From positions 1-59,884 of the forward strand of contig DATJMX010000076.1 of the NCBI GenBank assembly GCA_035508495.1: a stretch of DNA of 59,884 bases, given 5' to 3'. Shown in pieces: positions 1-7,179 of this stretch. A program made the position numbers and the translations under genes. This stretch comes from Candidatus Binataceae bacterium (GTDB taxonomy: Bacteria > Desulfobacterota > Binatia > Binatales > Binataceae). The first letter of the stretch is position 1; each line of letters opens with the position of its first letter. The notes below the pieces were generated by a model. The model did no database searches. It was not told where the DNA came from and saw nothing but the letters and a program-made list of their open reading frames with translations.

Positions 1-182
1 GCAAGGCAATGGCGGACCCTACACCGGAAAGACTGATGGAGATCGCACATTCTCCTCGCGGGGTCTGGCTCAATGTAAGTCTGATATGGATCGTCGTGAA
101 AGGCCTTGGATAGGAGCTCGACGGCTTCGTCGAACTGCGAACGCTGGAGTCTACCAACGTTAATCTTCACGCCCTTTGCCAT
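1..182 (-). CDS. GNAT family N-acetyltransferase, N-terminal fragment (runs off left edge)
   Basis: The reverse strand opens with ATG at 182-180 and stays open to the window edge, giving 60 residues. They begin MAKGVKINVGRLQ and contain FDEAVELLSKAFHDDP followed by a Tyr-Ile, Pro-Asp and Arg-Arg pattern. This resembles the first beta strand and helix of small-molecule GNAT acetyltransferases, where the FxxDP and PD..R elements are usual. The acetyl-CoA binding motif A would lie outside the window, so the family call rests on the N-terminus only. The gene is separated from the upstream NnrU gene by a strong hairpin (218-254), suggesting it is transcribed on its own. Confidence 0.5.
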   Translation of the reverse strand, partial: MAKGVKINVGRLQRSQFDEAVELLSKAFHDDPYQTYIEPDPARRMCDLHQSFRCRVRHCL

Positions 183-217
183 TCGTAAAGAATAGCCACC
201 GCTACAACCTTCCTCAA

Positions 218-254
218 TTAATAACCTCTCCCGCTGTCCGGGCGAGGTTATTAA
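218..254 (-). terminator. Long hairpin between nnrU-like gene and GNAT gene
   Basis: An 11-bp perfect outer stem (218-228 with 244-254, TTAATAACCTC/GAGGTTATTAA) encloses one mismatch and a 4-bp CCCG/CGGG inner stem with a 5-nt loop. It lies 47 bp past the stop of the minus-strand NnrU-like gene and 36 bp before the GNAT start. The AU-rich base of the stem suits a factor-independent terminator, but no long U run follows, so an operator role is possible. Confidence 0.45.
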
Positions 255-300
255 ACAGAACCGGACTTGAGGGTGAGTTCACAGATCGCCATCGCGCAAA

Positions 301-990
301 TCACCCGAGCGGGTTGCCGCCGAAGATGAATGGATGGAGCGCCAGCACCATCACGGTTACGGCGGCGCCGCCGGCGAGGCCGATCCAGGGCACGTCGGCG
401 AATGTGAATTGCTGGCGGCCTGAGAGGATGGCTGCGAATGGAGCGAATGATGTCTCGGCCATCAGCTTGCGATAGCTCTCGCCCAGGTCGCGGAGCTTGC
501 GCTGGTCCTGATGCATTCCGCCGATCACGCCGAGCGCGGGGAACATGCCGAAGAAAATCACGTCGCCAAGCCATCCGTTCATCAGCATGTGTGCGATGCC
601 GAACAGCGAGAACGCGACGAATCCTGGATGGCGCGTGATTTTCAGGATGCCGTGCGCTGCGGACTGCGACGGCGCGCCTATCGAGGCGGGACTCGGATTC
701 ACAAGGCTCGCAACGAAGAACACGAACGCGAGCAGCATCAAAAACCATGAGAGCCAGCGCGCCGAGTCGTATTGGCGCAGCATCCAGAGCATCGGACCGG
801 CATGCTTGTGATAGGCGAACACATAGATGAGCGGGCCGAGCGTGGCGAATGCGACCAGCGAGTAGATACCTCGATAGGGCTGCTCACCGACAGCAGCGAG
901 CAGGCGCGGGCGCACGGTGGCTGAAGAAATCACCAGGTGCGAGACGAGGAAAAGCCCGGCCCATAGCGCGATCGATTCGACGGGCGTCAT
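301..990 (-). CDS. NnrU-like integral membrane protein
   Basis: The 229-aa protein is mostly hydrophobic, with about six membrane spans, the first at residues 7-27. It carries the RHPGFVAFSLFGIAHMLMNG stretch and the preceding SAAHGILKITRHPG motif typical of the NnrU family. Family members are linked to nitrite/nitric oxide metabolism in some bacteria and to carotenoid isomerisation (Z-ISO) in plants, and some bind haem; which role applies here cannot be told. The RHPxxxxxxxxG motif also occurs in isoprenylcysteine methyltransferases, but the spacing and full length favour NnrU. It is divergent from the sigma-factor gene downstream of 1112. Confidence 0.75.
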   Translation of the reverse strand: MTPVESIALWAGLFLVSHLVISSATVRPRLLAAVGEQPYRGIYSLVAFATLGPLIYVFAYHKHAGPMLWMLRQYDSARWLSWFLMLLAFVFFVASLVNPSPASIGAPSQSAAHGILKITRHPGFVAFSLFGIAHMLMNGWLGDVIFFGMFPALGVIGGMHQDQRKLRDLGESYRKLMAETSFAPFAAILSGRQQFTFADVPWIGLAGGAAVTVMVLALHPFIFGGNPLG

Positions 991-1111
991 GCGCGTACCT
1001 CCGGCGCTGCCCTCCCCTTGGTGCTTCGATAGCCCCCGTATCAGCGCGGGTCAACGCAGCGCGGATACGGCGGATTCACGAATCGGGGTGCGCGGGGTTA
1101 TAGACGGTAAG

Positions 1112-1624
1112 ATGGCACTGCAAGTGAAGCTGAACCTGCCGCCGCCGTTCGAAGAGGCGGTGAAGTCGCTCGAGCGCGAGATCATGCGCTTCCTGTTGCG
1201 CTCGACCAACGATCGCGAGGACGCGATGGATCTGTTCCAGGAGACCTGGCTGCGCGCCTATCGCGCCTACCCCAAGCTCAGCTCGCGCGAGGGTCTGCGG
1301 CCGTGGATTTATCGCATCGCGACGAATCTCTGCCGCAATCGCTCGCGCGACAAAGCACGCCGATCGCGTACGCTCGTCGACGGCGGTGGCGACGCCGAGG
1401 AGTTGGCTTCGCTCGGAGCGGGGGCGAGCAATGGCGGCCCAGACCGCCTCGTGCATCTGAAACTTGCGGTGGCGCAATTGCCGCGGATGCAAGGGCGGGC
1501 GCTTGCGATGCGCAAGTTCGACGGTCTCGAGTACGACGAGATCGCAGCGCGGCTCAAATGCAGTCCCGAAAGTGCGCGGGCCAGCGTTTACCAGGCGCTC
1601 AAGAAAATCCGCGCCGCGGAGTGA
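1112..1624 (+). CDS. ECF-type RNA polymerase sigma factor
   Basis: This 170-aa protein has sigma region 2 at about residues 18-88 (DREDAMDLFQETWLRAYR, then WIYRIATNLCRNRSR) and region 4 at about 115-168 (LPRMQGRALAMRKFDGLEYDEIAARL, then an HTH with SARASVYQALKKIR). The size is normal for an extracytoplasmic-function sigma factor. ATG at 1112 was chosen because region 2 begins soon after it; the open frame extends upstream to 917 but that part is not sigma-like. No anti-sigma gene follows. Instead the stop codon overlaps or abuts the start region of the DNA repair fusion gene at 1630, so the two are probably translated together and the sigma factor may govern an alkylation or stress response. 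Confidence 0.88.
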   Translation: MALQVKLNLPPPFEEAVKSLEREIMRFLLRSTNDREDAMDLFQETWLRAYRAYPKLSSREGLRPWIYRIATNLCRNRSRDKARRSRTLVDGGGDAEELASLGAGASNGGPDRLVHLKLAVAQLPRMQGRALAMRKFDGLEYDEIAARLKCSPESARASVYQALKKIRAAE

Positions 1625-1629
1625 CTACC

Positions 1630-2430
1630 ATGATGCAAATGAAGAACAGGCAGATTCCGGAAAACTACGACGAAGCAGCGATCGACGCGATGATCGCAAG
1701 GGCGAAGCATCGCTCGGCCAAGGCGTTCCGCTTGATTCGACGGCCCGAGGCGCGCGTAAGCGTGGTCGGCTCGCCGCTCGGGAACCTGCTCGTCGCGGAG
1801 AGCGATCGCGGCCTCGTTGGGCTCCATTTCATGTGGACTTCGAGCGCCGATCGGATGCTCGGCCGGATGCGCGAGCGATTCGATCTGGTCGAGAACGAAC
1901 CGGCGCTGAAGAAGGTGATGGCCGAGTTGGATCGTTACTTCAAACTCGGCGATGCAGCCGCGCTCGACAATCAGAAAGTAGATCTCTCGATCGTGGAAAG
2001 CGAGTTCCAGCGCCGCGCGCTGGCACGCCTGCGCTCAGTACCAAGCGGGTCGGTGATCACATACCAGGCGCTCGCGGCTGCCGTCGGGCATCCCAACAGC
2101 CAGCGAGCGATCGGCACGACGATGGCCACGAATCCGATTCCGCTGTTCGTGCCATGTCATCGCGTAGTCAGATCGGATGGAACGATCGGCAACTACGGCG
2201 GCGGCGTCGATCGCAAGCTGCAACTGCTCGAGCTGGAAGGATTTCATGTCGGGAGCGACTTGAAAATGCCGCCGGAAGCCGTGATGGGGCATCGCGGGAC
2301 GCATATCTTCTGCCGGCCGGAGTGCTCGGCGGCTAAACGGGCAGACCCGACGCGAGCGTTGATTTTCGCAAATGCCGCGAAGGCCGAGCATGCGGGCCTT
2401 CGCCCGTGCAAGCTCTGCCGGCCGGCCTAG
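1630..2430 (+). CDS. O6-methylguanine-DNA methyltransferase fused to a C-terminal Ada-type zinc domain
   Basis: The 266-aa protein has an MGMT/Ogt ribonuclease-like region (about 40-110) and a DNA-binding methyltransferase domain (about 120-205) with the acceptor motif PCHRV, Cys176 being the methyl acceptor. Residues 222-266 then match the Ada metal-binding domain: Cys228-x3-Cys232 and Cys260-x2-Cys263, with IFCRPECSAAKR and AGLRPCKLC. In classical Ada the zinc domain is N-terminal and joined to an AraC-type HTH before the MGMT part. Here the order is reversed and no HTH is seen. ATG at 1630 sits 6 bp past the sigma-factor stop; GTG at 1621, overlapping that stop, is an alternative. The likely job is direct reversal of DNA alkylation, with the zinc domain possibly repairing or sensing methylphosphotriesters. 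Confidence 0.88.
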   Translation: MMQMKNRQIPENYDEAAIDAMIARAKHRSAKAFRLIRRPEARVSVVGSPLGNLLVAESDRGLVGLHFMWTSSADRMLGRMRERFDLVENEPALKKVMAELDRYFKLGDAAALDNQKVDLSIVESEFQRRALARLRSVPSGSVITYQALAAAVGHPNSQRAIGTTMATNPIPLFVPCHRVVRSDGTIGNYGGGVDRKLQLLELEGFHVGSDLKMPPEAVMGHRGTHIFCRPECSAAKRADPTRALIFANAAKAEHAGLRPCKLCRPA

Positions 2431-2444
2431 CGCGGCGAGATCGC

Positions 2445-2472
2445 AACGGAGGCGTATTGCGACGCCTCCGTT
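2445..2472. terminator. Bidirectional terminator between convergent genes
   Basis: A perfect 11-bp stem (AACGGAGGCGT with ACGCCTCCGTT) and a 6-nt loop lie exactly between the stop codons of the plus-strand repair gene (2430) and the minus-strand lipoprotein gene (2494). TT-rich sequence follows on the plus strand and AA precedes it, so it can serve both directions. Confidence 0.75.
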
Positions 2473-2493
2473 ATTTCGCCGAATCGAAAGCTG

Positions 2494-2841
2494 TTACTCG
2501 GTGTTCTGCTGCGATTGCAGAGCCTGGATCTGCTGGCGCTGCTGCTCGATTTCCTGCTGTTGCTGATTGATCTGAGCCTGGCTTTGGGACTGCGCGTTCT
2601 CGTTGTTCTGCATCGAGTTGCCGACCGCGTAGCCGGTCACGCCGCCAAGGCCCGCGCCGATCATGGCGCCTGCCAGCGGATGCCCAACCGCGGCGCCGAC
2701 GATAGCGCCACCCGCACCGCCCAACCCTGCACCGCCGAGAGTACCTTCTTCGCGGGTCGAGAGCGGCTGTCCCGAGCATCCAGCCATCACAAGGCTACCA
2801 AAAATCGCCGCCGCCGCGACGATCGCGATGTTCCTGCGCAT
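2494..2841 (-). CDS. Glycine-zipper lipoprotein, third gene of tandem triplet
   Basis: The 115-aa protein has a type II signal peptide with lipobox LVMAGC (Cys21), then a PLSTREEGT motif shared by all three tandem copies. A Gly/Ala-rich glycine-zipper segment follows (about 35-75; GAGLGGAGGAIVGAAVG, then AGAMIGAGLGG), and the end is a Gln-rich predicted coiled coil (about 84-113). It is probably outer-membrane anchored and oligomeric; the SlyB/Rcp-type 2TM glycine-zipper lipoproteins are the closest named group. AGGAGG sits 5 nt before the ATG. It is the most diverged copy and lies 36 bp after the second gene of the operon. Confidence 0.8.
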   Translation of the reverse strand: MRRNIAIVAAAAIFGSLVMAGCSGQPLSTREEGTLGGAGLGGAGGAIVGAAVGHPLAGAMIGAGLGGVTGYAVGNSMQNNENAQSQSQAQINQQQQEIEQQRQQIQALQSQQNTE

Positions 2842-2877
2842 ACGAACCTCCTGCTATAAAGCAGTACGAGGCGCGCG

Positions 2878-3225
2878 CTATTCGGTTTCCTGATCTTGCT
2901 TCAACTGCTGGATTTGTTGGCGCTGGTTTTCGATTTCCTGCTGCTGCTGGTTGATTTGAGACTGGGTCTGCTTCTGCTGATTCTCGTCATTCTGCATCGC
3001 GTTGCCCACAGCGAAGCCGCCCACACCGCCAATACCCGCACCGATCGCAGCGCCCGCGCCGGGAGCACCTACCGCAGCACCGATGATCGCGCCTGTGGCC
3101 GCGCCGATGCCTGCGCCACCGAGGGTACCCTTCTCACGCGTCGACAGCGGATCGCCTGAGCATCCGGCGAGAAAAAAGACTCCGATCAGGGCGAATACCC
3201 CGATAATCGCTGACGTTTTGCGCAT
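2878..3225 (-). CDS. Glycine-zipper lipoprotein, second gene of tandem triplet
   Basis: The 115-aa paralogue has signal peptide and lipobox FFLAGC, then PLSTREKGT, a long glycine zipper (GAGIGAATGAIIGAAVG, then GAGAAIGAGIGGVGG) and a C-terminal QINQQQQEIENQRQQIQQLK coiled coil. The open frame extends upstream to 3522, but that part is an out-of-frame reading of the preceding gene. ATG at 3225 has TAGGAG 8 nt upstream, and this ribosome site contains the TAG stop codon of the first gene, so translation is probably coupled. Function is unknown beyond a likely structural or stress role in the envelope. Confidence 0.82.
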   Translation of the reverse strand: MRKTSAIIGVFALIGVFFLAGCSGDPLSTREKGTLGGAGIGAATGAIIGAAVGAPGAGAAIGAGIGGVGGFAVGNAMQNDENQQKQTQSQINQQQQEIENQRQQIQQLKQDQETE

Positions 3226-3236
3226 GGTTGCTACTC

Positions 3237-3590
3237 CTACTCGGTTTCCTGCTGCTGCTTGAGCTGCTGAATCTGCGAGCGCTGACGCTCGATCTCCTGC
3301 TGTTGGGAGTTTATTTGAGACTGGGTCTGGGCCTGCTGATTTTCCTCGTTCTGCATATGGTTGCCAACGGCGAAGCCACCCAGCGCGCCAATACCAGCGC
3401 CGATAGCGGCGCCCGCACCCGGAGAGCCGACTGCGGCGCCGATGATTGCACCGGTCGCGGCGCCCACACCGGTTCCGATGAAGGTACCCTTCTCGCGAGT
3501 GGACAGCGGCTCGCCACTGCATCCCGCTATCACCACGATCGCGATCGCCACGAAAACAACCTTGAGAGCCGACGATATCCGAGTGCTCAC
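3237..3590 (-). CDS. Glycine-zipper lipoprotein, first gene of tandem triplet
   Basis: This 117-aa protein has a signal peptide ending in the lipobox VVIAGC, then PLSTREKGTF, a glycine zipper and a Gln-rich coiled coil (QQEIERQRSQIQQLKQQQ). An ATG at 3596 is in frame, but the AGGAGG ribosome site touches it. GTG at 3590 lies 7 nt from that site and is the better start. The three genes share signal, lipobox context, zipper and coiled coil in the same order and clearly arose by tandem duplication. The promoter should lie in the 345 bp upstream. Confidence 0.8.
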   Translation of the reverse strand: MSTRISSALKVVFVAIAIVVIAGCSGEPLSTREKGTFIGTGVGAATGAIIGAAVGSPGAGAAIGAGIGALGGFAVGNHMQNEENQQAQTQSQINSQQQEIERQRSQIQQLKQQQETE

Positions 3591-3935
3591 AAGCATCCCT
3601 CCTGCGCGTTCAGCAGCTTCCGTGCCTGCCACAGTTACACACTTTCCAATGCTCTGGGGTCAGCCAAACCGTTTAGCAACCTTAAGTTTTCTACCTTCTG
3701 CGGGTCCGATCAACCCAAATCGCTGGTCCATAACAAGTTACCTACCGGGTAAAATTTACCCGCTGCTAGGCTTTCGCGGTCGTAAATTTGCCCCACAGGC
3801 CAGCGTCAGGGCAACAGCACAATTCACTGGGCCGTCCGCCTGTTCACTTACCGATTTTCATCGGATTGCGAAAGATCATCGCCTCCGCAAATCCCGAAAC
3901 TGCGATCATTGCAGTGCAAGTGAACGATACTTGAT
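3591..3935. other. Intergenic region upstream of lipoprotein operon
   Basis: This 345-bp gap lies between the gamma-glutamyltransferase stop and the lipoprotein operon, both minus strand. It is more AT-rich than its surroundings, as expected for the lipoprotein promoter region. No convincing gene is seen. Its only clear structure is the inverted repeat at 3746-3762. Confidence 0.5.
3746..3762. repeat. Perfect 17-bp inverted repeat (possible operator)
   Basis: CGGGTAAA-A-TTTACCCG is a perfect 8+1+8 palindrome about 155 bp upstream of the first lipoprotein start. It could be an operator for the lipoprotein operon or a short hairpin ending the gamma-glutamyltransferase transcript. Confidence 0.4.
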
Positions 3936-5696
3936 TTACCATCCGATCGCTTGCGCCGCCATCACCGGGCCGAGCTGACCGCGCGGGTCCGCGCCGGCGA
4001 GCACCAGGCCGCGCTCGCGATCGACCTGCACCGCGAGCACATGGCCTTCTGACCAAGCCGGCTTCATCTCGATCTTGTGGCCACGGGCGGCCAACGCGTC
4101 ACGAACCGATGGTGGAATCCGGTCTTCGAGCCGCAACGTTGCGGGCAAAGTGTTGTGCGGGAAGAACGTCGAATGAAAGTGCGGCGTCGAAAACTTCGGC
4201 GCTTCGATCGCTTCCTGCAGATTCATCCCGAAATCCACGGTGTTCAGAAAGAACTGAAGCGTCCACTGATCCTGCTGATCACCGCCCGGCGTACCGAACG
4301 CAAGATACGGCTCGTCGCCACGCATCGCGAGCGACGGCGAAAGGGTCGTGCGCGGCCGCTTGCCCGGCTGCAGCGCATTGGGATGGCGCTCGTCGAGATA
4401 GAAGGTCTGCATCCGCGAGCCGAGTGGAAAGCCGAGCGTGTCGATAACCGGCGAGCTCGGGATCCATCCGCCGCTGGCGGTGACGGCGATCATGTTGCCC
4501 GCGCGATCGGCGGCCGTGACGTGGATGGTGCCCTGCCCCCACGACTGGAGCTGCGGCGCATCGGGATTCAGCGCGCGCATCGCACGGGGATCGCCGGGCC
4601 GCTGCTCCTTTGAGGCGCGCGCCGAATCTATCAGCCGTCGGCGCAGGTCCGCGTACTCCTTCGACAGCAGCGCGGCCAGCGGAACGTCGGTGAACTGCGG
4701 GTCGGCGTAGTACGCATCGCGGTCCGCAAAGGCGAGCTTCGACGATTCGATCACGGTGTGGATGTAATCGGCAGAGTCGTGGCCCATCGCGCGAAGATCG
4801 AAGCCTTCGAGCAACTTGAGCTGCTGCAAAAAGACGGGCCCCTGCGACCACGGACCGCATTTGAAGACGGTCACGCCGCGGTAGTCGGCGTGCGCGGGAT
4901 CTTCGATTCGCGTTTCGAAGCGCGCCAGATCGTCGGCGGAGAGCAAACCCTGGTTGCGGTCGGACCAGTCAACGATCTCGCGTGCAATGTCGCCGCGGTA
5001 GAAGCGCTCGATCGCGGCGTCCAGCGCACCTGCACGGCCGCGATTGTGTGCGGCAGCCTCAGCATCGAGGAGCCGGCGGTAAAAGTTCGCCAGTGCGGGA
5101 TTCTGGATGATATGCCCCGGATTCGGGACTTCATCGTTGGGCAGATAAAGCTTCGCGCTGGTCGGCCATCGCTTGAGGAAGTTAGCGGCGTTCAGGCGCA
5201 GCGAAGCTCCTGCACCCGCCATCGCATCGGGGCCGCGATCCTCACCGGCCAAGCCGACGTGGACTGGGAATCCCTCCTCGGCGAGCTCCAGGGCAGGCTC
5301 GGCAACTTCAGCGAGCGTTTTGGTTCCGAACTCCCTGAGCGCCGTCGCCAACGCACCGAAGGCGGCGGGGACGCCCGCTGCGAGGAGGCCGAATGGAGGA
5401 ATCTGGTCGATTCCAAGTTCGCGATAGCGTTTGATTGTCGCGCGCCCAGGGGCGGTCATATTGCCGTTGATTGCGACGACACGGCGAGCATCTGCCGAAT
5501 ATATGAGCATCGGCGCTTCGCCACCTATCGTATGCATATGCGGGTTTACGATGCCTTCCACAAACGTAGCTGCCACGGCAGCATCAATGGCGTTGCCGCC
5601 GCGGGCGAAGATTCGCGCGCCTGCCGCGGCTGAGAGGTAGTGCTCGGAAGCAATGACCGCCTGGCGTCCCATTACGAGCGGATAAAGCGTAGGCAT
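3936..5696 (-). CDS. Gamma-glutamyltransferase family protein (Ntn hydrolase)
   Basis: The 586-aa protein has the GGT fold: an N-terminal part with GGNAIDAAVAATFVEGIVNP and TIGGEAPMLIY, and a self-cleavage site before Thr390 in the motif GTIHVTAADRAGN, the predicted nucleophile. Downstream elements are TPGGDQQDQWTLQFFLN and LSPSLAMRGDEP. The family hydrolyses or transfers gamma-glutamyl groups from glutathione-like substrates; some members are cephalosporin acylases, so the substrate is open. No convincing signal peptide is seen from the chosen start, unlike periplasmic E. coli Ggt. The frame extends to 5813, but ATG at 5696 begins the conserved part (MPTLYPLVMGRQAVIASEH) and fits family starts. 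It stands alone. Confidence 0.88.
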   Translation of the reverse strand: MPTLYPLVMGRQAVIASEHYLSAAAGARIFARGGNAIDAAVAATFVEGIVNPHMHTIGGEAPMLIYSADARRVVAINGNMTAPGRATIKRYRELGIDQIPPFGLLAAGVPAAFGALATALREFGTKTLAEVAEPALELAEEGFPVHVGLAGEDRGPDAMAGAGASLRLNAANFLKRWPTSAKLYLPNDEVPNPGHIIQNPALANFYRRLLDAEAAAHNRGRAGALDAAIERFYRGDIAREIVDWSDRNQGLLSADDLARFETRIEDPAHADYRGVTVFKCGPWSQGPVFLQQLKLLEGFDLRAMGHDSADYIHTVIESSKLAFADRDAYYADPQFTDVPLAALLSKEYADLRRRLIDSARASKEQRPGDPRAMRALNPDAPQLQSWGQGTIHVTAADRAGNMIAVTASGGWIPSSPVIDTLGFPLGSRMQTFYLDERHPNALQPGKRPRTTLSPSLAMRGDEPYLAFGTPGGDQQDQWTLQFFLNTVDFGMNLQEAIEAPKFSTPHFHSTFFPHNTLPATLRLEDRIPPSVRDALAARGHKIEMKPAWSEGHVLAVQVDRERGLVLAGADPRGQLGPVMAAQAIGW

Positions 5697-6015
5697 CTGA
5701 TTCTCTCGCTGATTGCTAATAGGAAAACGCGAAGATCTGGGTTTCCGGCCTCTATTCGCGGTTCCGAACTGCGCCAGAGACCTGCCTATCATTTCTGGCC
5801 ATAGTGTTACCACTGGTCGGGGAGTGTCACGAAATCAGTACACGGTTTGGTGCCTTTAACACGTAAAAGCGAAATCTTGCAGGGTGCGAGAACGTCTAAA
5901 GTGTATGGACAGCGATGGTTTTGGGCATCTAAACCTTGGGCCCGGAGCTTGCTATACTCGCAGAAGGGTAGTGGAAGGCCGGAAGCCGGATGTCGAGGAA
6001 AAGGATATTAAACCT
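5697..6015. other. Divergent intergenic region
   Basis: This 319-bp gap separates the minus-strand gamma-glutamyltransferase from the plus-strand small gene at 6016. It contains the extended -10 promoter at 5950-5958 and no recognisable gene. Upstream in-frame codons to 5884 cross this promoter and are not taken as coding. Confidence 0.5.
5950..5958 (+). promoter_or_regulatory. Extended -10 promoter of small gene at 6016
   Basis: TGCTATACT matches an extended -10 element (TGnTATAAT-like). No good -35 box lies at 16-18 bp, which is normal for extended -10 promoters. The predicted transcript start near 5965 gives a leader of about 50 nt. Confidence 0.45.
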
Positions 6016-6222
6016 ATGCTAGCGAACACGAATACCGAGATGTTGGTGGGGCAGCAGTGCCGACTCCTCAAGCCCGTGCGCGATCATGAAGGTCGCAGCC
6101 GCTTCACCGAAAAACCACGTATTATCCGCGAGGTGAACAACCTCGATCGTCATATGTATCTGGTGCAGTTTGACGATGGCGCGACGACATTTCTGTTCCC
6201 GAACGAAGTAGTCGTCGAGTAG
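6016..6222 (+). CDS. Small hypothetical protein (68 aa)
   Basis: The 68-aa product has no signal peptide or membrane span. It is mixed charged/hydrophobic, with LVGQQCRLLKP near the start and a C-terminal DRHMYLVQFDDGATTFLFPN segment that suggests a small beta-barrel fold with a YLVxFDDGxxxxLFP strand pair, somewhat like KOW/Tudor-type modules. I do not recognise a named family. ATG at 6016 is preceded by a GAGGAAAAGG purine tract. The dedicated promoter upstream and the GC-rich hairpins directly downstream support a monocistronic, expressed gene. Confidence 0.6.
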   Translation: MLANTNTEMLVGQQCRLLKPVRDHEGRSRFTEKPRIIREVNNLDRHMYLVQFDDGATTFLFPNEVVVE

Positions 6223-6230
6223 CAAGTTTC

Positions 6231-6310
6231 GCCGCCACGGCGGCGTGCCCGGTTCCGATCGCGAACCGGGCTGGGACATAGGACACGGAAGGCGCCGCGC
6301 AAGCGGCGCC
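6231..6310 (+). terminator. Three consecutive GC-rich hairpins after small gene
   Basis: The hairpins are 6231-6244 (6-bp stem, 2-nt loop), 6247-6271 (GCCCGGTTC/GAACCGGGC, 9-bp stem, 7-nt loop) and 6291-6310 (GGCGCCGC/GCGGCGCC, 8-bp stem, GCAA tetraloop). There is no U tract, so they may work as a Rho-type stop, mRNA-end protection or a REP-like element. Confidence 0.45.
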
Positions 6311-6378
6311 GGAAACCTTCTCGCCTCTGACATTCTCTCCGCTGAGCAGCAGCTATCCGCGAGTTGATTGAATTAGTG

Positions 6379-6398
6379 GTAACTTGATGTCAAGTTAC
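6379..6398. repeat. Perfect 20-bp inverted repeat, operator-like
   Basis: GTAACTTGA-TG-TCAAGTTAC is a perfect 9+2+9 palindrome in AT-richer sequence with no neighbouring coding start. Size and symmetry fit the binding site of a dimeric HTH regulator. The spacing resembles MarR- or MerR-type sites, but no regulator gene is adjacent. Confidence 0.45.
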
Positions 6399-6717
6399 GC
6401 TTTCTGATAGGACGCGCGAATCACCTTTCGGCGCACATCAAAATCACCGATATCCGCTGCCTGAGCAATTAAGTTCAGCGTCATCGATGTATTCGGCAAT
6501 ACGGTTGTCGGCTCGTTCTCTGCGTGGAACGATGTTCAGAAGCGCCATCCCGAGATGGCAGGTCGTGAATCGAGTGGATCAAGGAAGTGGATTTGCCCGC
6601 GCCTTTGCTGAATTACCTTGAACAGCGTCCCTCCCTTTAGGTCTTCGCGAGAGACTTCATTTTTAACGCTTACGTGCGGCGCTCTTCTCCCCATGGTCGA
6701 AGCGGGCAAATTGAAAC

Positions 6718-7179
6718 TCAGGTCTTGAGCGCATAGCGCGGGCGCGCGTCGCTTCCGGCGGATTGCACTTGCCGCCAGTATCCCCACGGAAAATGCGCCA
6801 GCTCGAGTTTCATGCCATCGGGATCGGCAAAGAACACGGCATAGTATTTCTCGCCATATTGCGGATACTCGGCAGGCGCGTCGAGTATCGTGAGCCCTTC
6901 GCTTGCAAGGAATCGATACAATTCATCAACGTCGGCGCGCGACCTGGCTTTGAACGCCAGGTGATGCAAGCCGGCGCGATAGCGATCGTGCTCAACGCTG
7001 GCTTGCGATTGCGAGCACGGCCTGATGGCGATCGTCAGATGAGCGCTCGCCCATCGCGGAGCGTCGTCGTCGATACGTCTGAAGCCCAACGCGGGCAGGA
7101 CCTTGTCGTACCAGGCTTCGGAGCGCGCCACGTCGCGGACTGTCAGATCGATATGTTCGATGCCGAGCACTTCGATCAC
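6718..7179 (-). CDS. VOC-family (glyoxalase/dioxygenase-like) protein
   Basis: The 153-aa protein has two beta-alpha-beta-beta-beta modules. The first has GIEHIDLTVRDVARSEAWYDKVLPALGFRR; the second has LHHLAFKARSRADVDELYRFL, then YYAVFFADPDGMKLELAHFP. The metal ligands expected in VOC enzymes are visible: His in IEHIDL, His in GLHHLAF and Glu in KLELAH. The substrate is not predictable; VOC proteins include lactoylglutathione lyases, antibiotic resistance proteins and extradiol dioxygenases. GTG at 7179 overlaps the TGA of the NUDIX gene (GTGA), so the two form an operon. Confidence 0.82.
   Translation of the reverse strand: MIEVLGIEHIDLTVRDVARSEAWYDKVLPALGFRRIDDDAPRWASAHLTIAIRPCSQSQASVEHDRYRAGLHHLAFKARSRADVDELYRFLASEGLTILDAPAEYPQYGEKYYAVFFADPDGMKLELAHFPWGYWRQVQSAGSDARPRYALKT

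Larger units (their letters stand above)
6223..6717. other. Gene-poor stretch with hairpins and an inverted repeat
   Basis: This 495-bp gap begins with three GC-rich hairpins (6231-6310), then a perfect inverted repeat (6379-6398). About 300 bp follow in which I see no recognisable gene. A short minus-strand frame (6536-6694) has no ribosome site or family match. Confidence 0.5.

Noticed and set aside
4758..5633. Long plus-strand frame inside the gamma-glutamyltransferase gene
   Set aside because: Shadow of a high-GC gene; the minus-strand product has a clear family match throughout.
6536..6787. Minus-strand frame of 83 codons (52 codons from an inner ATG at 6694)
   Set aside because: No ribosome site, no family resemblance and partial overlap with the VOC gene. 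Possible but not supported as a gene.
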